The notes beneath the pieces were generated by a model. It did not search any database. It worked only from the letters and a program-made list of their open reading frames with translations, and was not told the origin of the DNA. A program made the position numbers and the translations under genes. From Hyphomicrobiales bacterium (GTDB taxonomy: Bacteria; Pseudomonadota; Alphaproteobacteria; Rhizobiales; Beijerinckiaceae): a stretch of 64,000 nt of DNA. The stretch spans positions 248,001-312,000 of the forward strand of contig JAGXAM010000001.1 in the NCBI GenBank assembly GCA_019075905.1, written 5' to 3'. Of the stretch, positions 61,815-64,000 are shown in pieces. Numbering within the stretch: position 1 is the stretch's first letter; every line of letters starts with the position of its first letter.

Positions 61815-62384
61815 GTTCACTCCTTGTGGCTGGGGGTGCGCTGGCACCCGGATGATACCGTCGCCCGATGCGGCGGAAGGGGAAGGCGCGGCCATGGCGA
61901 GGCTCGCGGCTTCCACCGCCAGCACCCGCGCCCGCCAGCCGCGTCCAAAAATGTGAAAGGTTTTCAGGCGCTCAAGAAAGGCCAGGCGCGCCTGCGTGAA
62001 GGCCTTGATCATGACCCGTGGCGGGCGCGCGGTTATGGCGGCGGCAAGGGCGGCAGCGTCGGGCGCGCCCGAGACTTTGCGCAAATAGGCGAGCGCCCGG
62101 CCCGGCCCGGAATTGACGGCGCAATCGAAGGCCGCACAATCGAGCCCGCCCGGCAGGGCCTCGGCATTGATCGCCTCCCAATAGAGCTGGCGATAGATGG
62201 TTGCGGCTTCGGCTCTGGTGAGCGCCTTGACCTCGGCCTTCGAGACCGGGCGCGCGCGCACTTTCGCCAGCGTCGCCCGGGTCACGCCGAAATTAGTGGC
62301 ACCGCCGGGATCGGCGGGATTGTCGCTGTAACCGCCTTCCCAGCGCAGGGTCAGCGCCAGGGCAGCATCAAAATTGCTTCGCAT
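61599..62384 (-). CDS. phage endolysin (GH108-type) fused in frame to a holin-like domain
   Basis: A 261-residue reading frame. Residues 1-170 are a glycoside hydrolase 108-type muramidase: catalytic E16 in LRWEGGYSDNPADPGGATNFGVT, then YWEAINAEALPGGLDCAAFD. A linker (171-190) runs straight into a 71-residue membrane domain (SKPFWASQTVWSALAVIG, then ALTALLGGINAIVGRYRATAKIG), which in other phages is a separate holin-like gene. The internal ATG 61814 has its own strong ribosome site, so the second part is probably also made alone. The gene belongs to the phage module at the right edge. Confidence 0.85.
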   Translation of the reverse strand: MRSNFDAALALTLRWEGGYSDNPADPGGATNFGVTRATLAKVRARPVSKAEVKALTRAEAATIYRQLYWEAINAEALPGGLDCAAFDCAVNSGPGRALAYLRKVSGAPDAAALAAAITARPPRVMIKAFTQARLAFLERLKTFHIFGRGWRARVLAVEAASLAMAAPSPSAASGDGIIRVPAHPQPQGVNMDTASKIMNGSKPFWASQTVWSALAVIGSSACGGVMAWRTGNIGAFGSALTALLGGINAIVGRYRATAKIG

Positions 62385-62432
62385 TGATCCGGTCTCCTGT
62401 GAAATTGCTCCAAGCCGCCCGGGAAAGCGGCG

Positions 62433-62925
62433 TCAGCCGGCCTGCAGGGTGACGCGCTCGTGGCCGCGATCAAGCAGGTCCGAGACCAGCATTTCCGGGG
62501 TCATGCCGCGGCGCGCCAGTTTCAGGCCGCCGGCATCGAGCACCGCGGCACAAAGCAGCGAGCACACTTGCCCCGCCTGCCGGTGGCGTCAGCCCGAGGC
62601 CGACGGCCGCGCAGGCGAGCCAGGAATAATCCTTGTCGAGCAGATCCAGCGCCTTCGCCTCGATGGCTGCCGACCAGCCGAGGCCGGTAGCGATCCAGTC
62701 GAGCTGCGCGTGGTCGCGCACCAGTTTCGAGAGACAGAAGATACCGGTTTCATGGCCGCCCTGGCTCTGGATCACCCACAGGTGCTGGTGGCTCCACCAG
62801 GCGATGGCGACATGGCTGTAATCACCGCCCGTCACCCGGCGGATGAATTCCGACACGGCGCCGGTGCCGCGCCAGGCGATCACATCGCCGGATTTGATGC
62901 TGGCGCGAGCGCGTTGATAATTCAT
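62433..62925 (-). pseudogene. permuted NlpC/P60-like (YiiX-type) cysteine peptidase, frameshifted
   Basis: ATG 62925 opens a frame with SGDVIAWRGTGAVSEFIRRVTGG, then DYSHVAIAWW, whose His fits the catalytic His of permuted papain-fold peptidases, and LDKDYSWLACAAVGLGL. After residue 118 the frame goes wrong. One base later the sequence reads GQVCSLLCAAVLDAGG and GMTPEMLVSDLLDRGHERVTLQAG to a stop at 62433, which carries the expected catalytic Cys-Ser motif. The shift lies at the four-C run 62571-62574; three C would restore the gene. It is a true pseudogene or a sequencing error. It is part of the phage tail/lysis module. Confidence 0.75.
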
Positions 62926-63500
62926 GACGCGATCCCCAGGGCCTTGGCGGCCTTGGCGGCCTCGGCCTGGCTGGCGCTGAGAGCGGCGGCCAGCGCCGCG
63001 TCGTCCGCGGCGGCGGCAATGGCGGCTTGCGCCCGGCTGCGCAGGGCAATGATGGCGGCGACCACAGCGCCATAGGCGGTGGATTTGGCCAGCACGCCTT
63101 GCGCGAGGACGCCGAGGGCTTCGGCGTGAGCGGGCGTGCCCTGCGCGGCAAGGAGGGCCGACAGCAACGGGGTCGGCACCAGCGCTGCCGGTTGCTGCCC
63201 CTTCCCTTCAACAAACGCGCGCGCCTCGATGACCTGCAGCGGCCATGAGGCTTGCTCGGCCGCCGGAAATGACGCGGTGAGGCGGGCCGAGAGCCGGTCG
63301 GCAAAGGCCACGATTTGCTGGCTTGCCTCAGCCTTGCGGTCGGCGAGCGACGGCCCCGTCGCCGGCAAGGGCTGGTTACCAGCCTTGAGCCAGGCCTGAT
63401 AGGCCTGCCAGTCGCGATTGTGCTGATCTTCCGGAATAAAGGCATCGTCGGCAAGGCGCCGCACACCCGCCCCGGCAGACCCGACGCTCTGATAATTCAT
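62922..63500 (-). CDS. phage tail-associated hypothetical protein
   Basis: A 192-residue protein. The N-terminus has FIPEDQHNRDWQAYQAWLKAGNQPLP, a pattern common in small proteins encoded after phage tail-fibre genes. A helical region follows (DRKAEASQQIVAFADRLSARLTASFP, WPLQVIEARAFV) like the DUF4376 type found in tail assembly proteins, then a long Ala-rich helix. ATG 63500 has GGAGATAT upstream. It lies 1 base after the tail gene and overlaps the peptidase start by four bases. The exact role is unknown. Confidence 0.75.
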   Translation of the reverse strand: MNYQSVGSAGAGVRRLADDAFIPEDQHNRDWQAYQAWLKAGNQPLPATGPSLADRKAEASQQIVAFADRLSARLTASFPAAEQASWPLQVIEARAFVEGKGQQPAALVPTPLLSALLAAQGTPAHAEALGVLAQGVLAKSTAYGAVVAAIIALRSRAQAAIAAAADDAALAAALSASQAEAAKAAKALGIAS

Positions 63501-63501
63501 G

Positions 63502-64000
63502 TCATATCTCCGCGGAAAATTGCAGGTTGGCATTGAGCAGGAATCCGGGCTGGTTGGCCGCAGTGGCCGGAGAGCCGGATTTGAAGGCAATGGCAAAAAC
63601 ACTGGCCGCCTGCATGCTGAAGCTGGCAATGTCGGTGGATGACACCGTTCCCGAGCCGACGCCGAAGAGATAGACCAGCCCGGTGTCGACGAGGGCCGCC
63701 GTCGGCATGGCCCGCATTTGCGCGATGACGCCGTAACCGGCCGCATTGCCGGGCCCCCATGACATGACGAAAACCCCGCCCTGCAGCGCCTGAAAATAGC
63801 GCTGGCACAACAGCATCTCGATGCTTGCGGGCCGGCGCTCGAAGCTGGTTGCCACCAGGCCCTGCTCGAATTGCGGCAGCTGCAGGGTGCCCGCCGAAAA
63901 CTCGATATTGGTCTGGGTATTGACGCTGAGACCGGCGACGGGCAGCGGCAGGCTGGCGTAGTTTCCGGTGCCAGCGTTGCCGGTTCCCTGCCACACACGG
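63502..64000 (-). CDS. phage tail fibre / receptor-binding protein C-terminus, partial
   Basis: The frame is open to the right edge, so the N-terminal part lies outside. The visible part has IEFSAGTLQLPQFEQGLVATSFERRP and EMLLCQRYFQ, the well-known ending of phage structural proteins where FE.G.VAT.FERR..  is followed by LCQRYF. The C-terminal segment is a beta-rich domain. Followed by the genes for a tail-associated protein, a cysteine peptidase and endolysin/holin, all on the minus strand, so this is the late end of a prophage or gene-transfer-agent-like cluster. Confidence 0.85.
   Translation of the reverse strand, partial: RVWQGTGNAGTGNYASLPLPVAGLSVNTQTNIEFSAGTLQLPQFEQGLVATSFERRPASIEMLLCQRYFQALQGGVFVMSWGPGNAAGYGVIAQMRAMPTAALVDTGLVYLFGVGSGTVSSTDIASFSMQAASVFAIAFKSGSPATAANQPGFLLNANLQFSAEI

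Noticed and set aside
1-64000. CRISPR arrays, rRNA operons, integrases, complete insertion sequences
   Set aside because: I found no regularly spaced repeats, no rRNA-like sequence, no integrase or transposase reading frame, and no paired terminal inverted repeats around a transposase.

Overview
The window is a high-GC alphaproteobacterial chromosome segment, most likely from the order Hyphomicrobiales (Rhizobiales). Evidence for this is the feuN-feuP-feuQ regulator set, the ccmI-ccmE-ccmF-ccmH/degP/response regulator/histidine kinase order, the DUF2849-cysI-cysH-DUF934 sulfite module, and the chorismate mutase-hisC-tyrA cluster. Less usual for this class is a homodimeric AceE-type pyruvate dehydrogenase with lipoyl domains on both E2 and E3. 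The genus cannot be named from sequence reading alone.

Layout. 1-7.5 kb: a truncated glnD on the minus strand, then the divergent aceE-aceF-lpdA operon. 7.6-15 kb: a membrane methyltransferase-like protein, an L,D-transpeptidase-like lipoprotein, divergent cobC and cobD with overlapping start codons, then the aromatic amino acid cluster. 15-19.9 kb: lipid and envelope housekeeping genes (plsC, a YdcF-like protein, an SDR, a phosphotransferase, a Bax-inhibitor-1 family protein). 20-24 kb: a variable island. It holds a frameshifted and truncated Mu-type phage protease between two 28-bp direct repeats, a hairpin-rich segment, an outer-membrane beta-barrel gene, an AT-rich gap, a pteridine-reductase-like SDR, a small unknown protein, and an Abi-family HEPN protein with a structured upstream region. 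24-34 kb: cca, DUF6111, NUDIX and DUF1285 genes with ATGA-type overlaps, then a divergent MoxR-DUF58-DUF4159-VWA cluster of the Bat type. 34-38.4 kb: yqeY, carA, galE, galU, pirin. 38.4-43.8 kb: two small membrane or unknown proteins, the assimilatory sulfate reduction operon ending in a 2Fe-2S ferredoxin, and a hemolysin-III family protein. 44-54 kb: a sugar kinase, pepN, an orphan PAS histidine kinase, an OmpR/EnvZ-type pair and degP. 54-58.4 kb: the cytochrome c maturation genes ccmI-E-F-H. 58.4-61.5 kb: a small lipoprotein and feuN-P-Q. 61.6-64 kb: the lysis and tail end of a prophage or gene-transfer-agent-like element running off the right edge.

How the genes fit together. Most of the window is core metabolism (pyruvate oxidation, nitrogen sensing, aromatic amino acids, sulfate assimilation, UDP-sugars, cobalamin) plus envelope stress and signalling. 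The accessory signals cluster in three places: the repeat-flanked phage relic at 20.0-21.0 kb, the Abi/HEPN gene with its candidate RNA partner at 23.2-24.0 kb, and the phage module at 61.5-64 kb. That last module carries a holin-like gene fused in frame to the endolysin but with its own ribosome binding site, and a frameshifted cysteine-peptidase-like gene. I saw no rRNA, no convincing tRNA, no CRISPR array and no intact insertion sequence.
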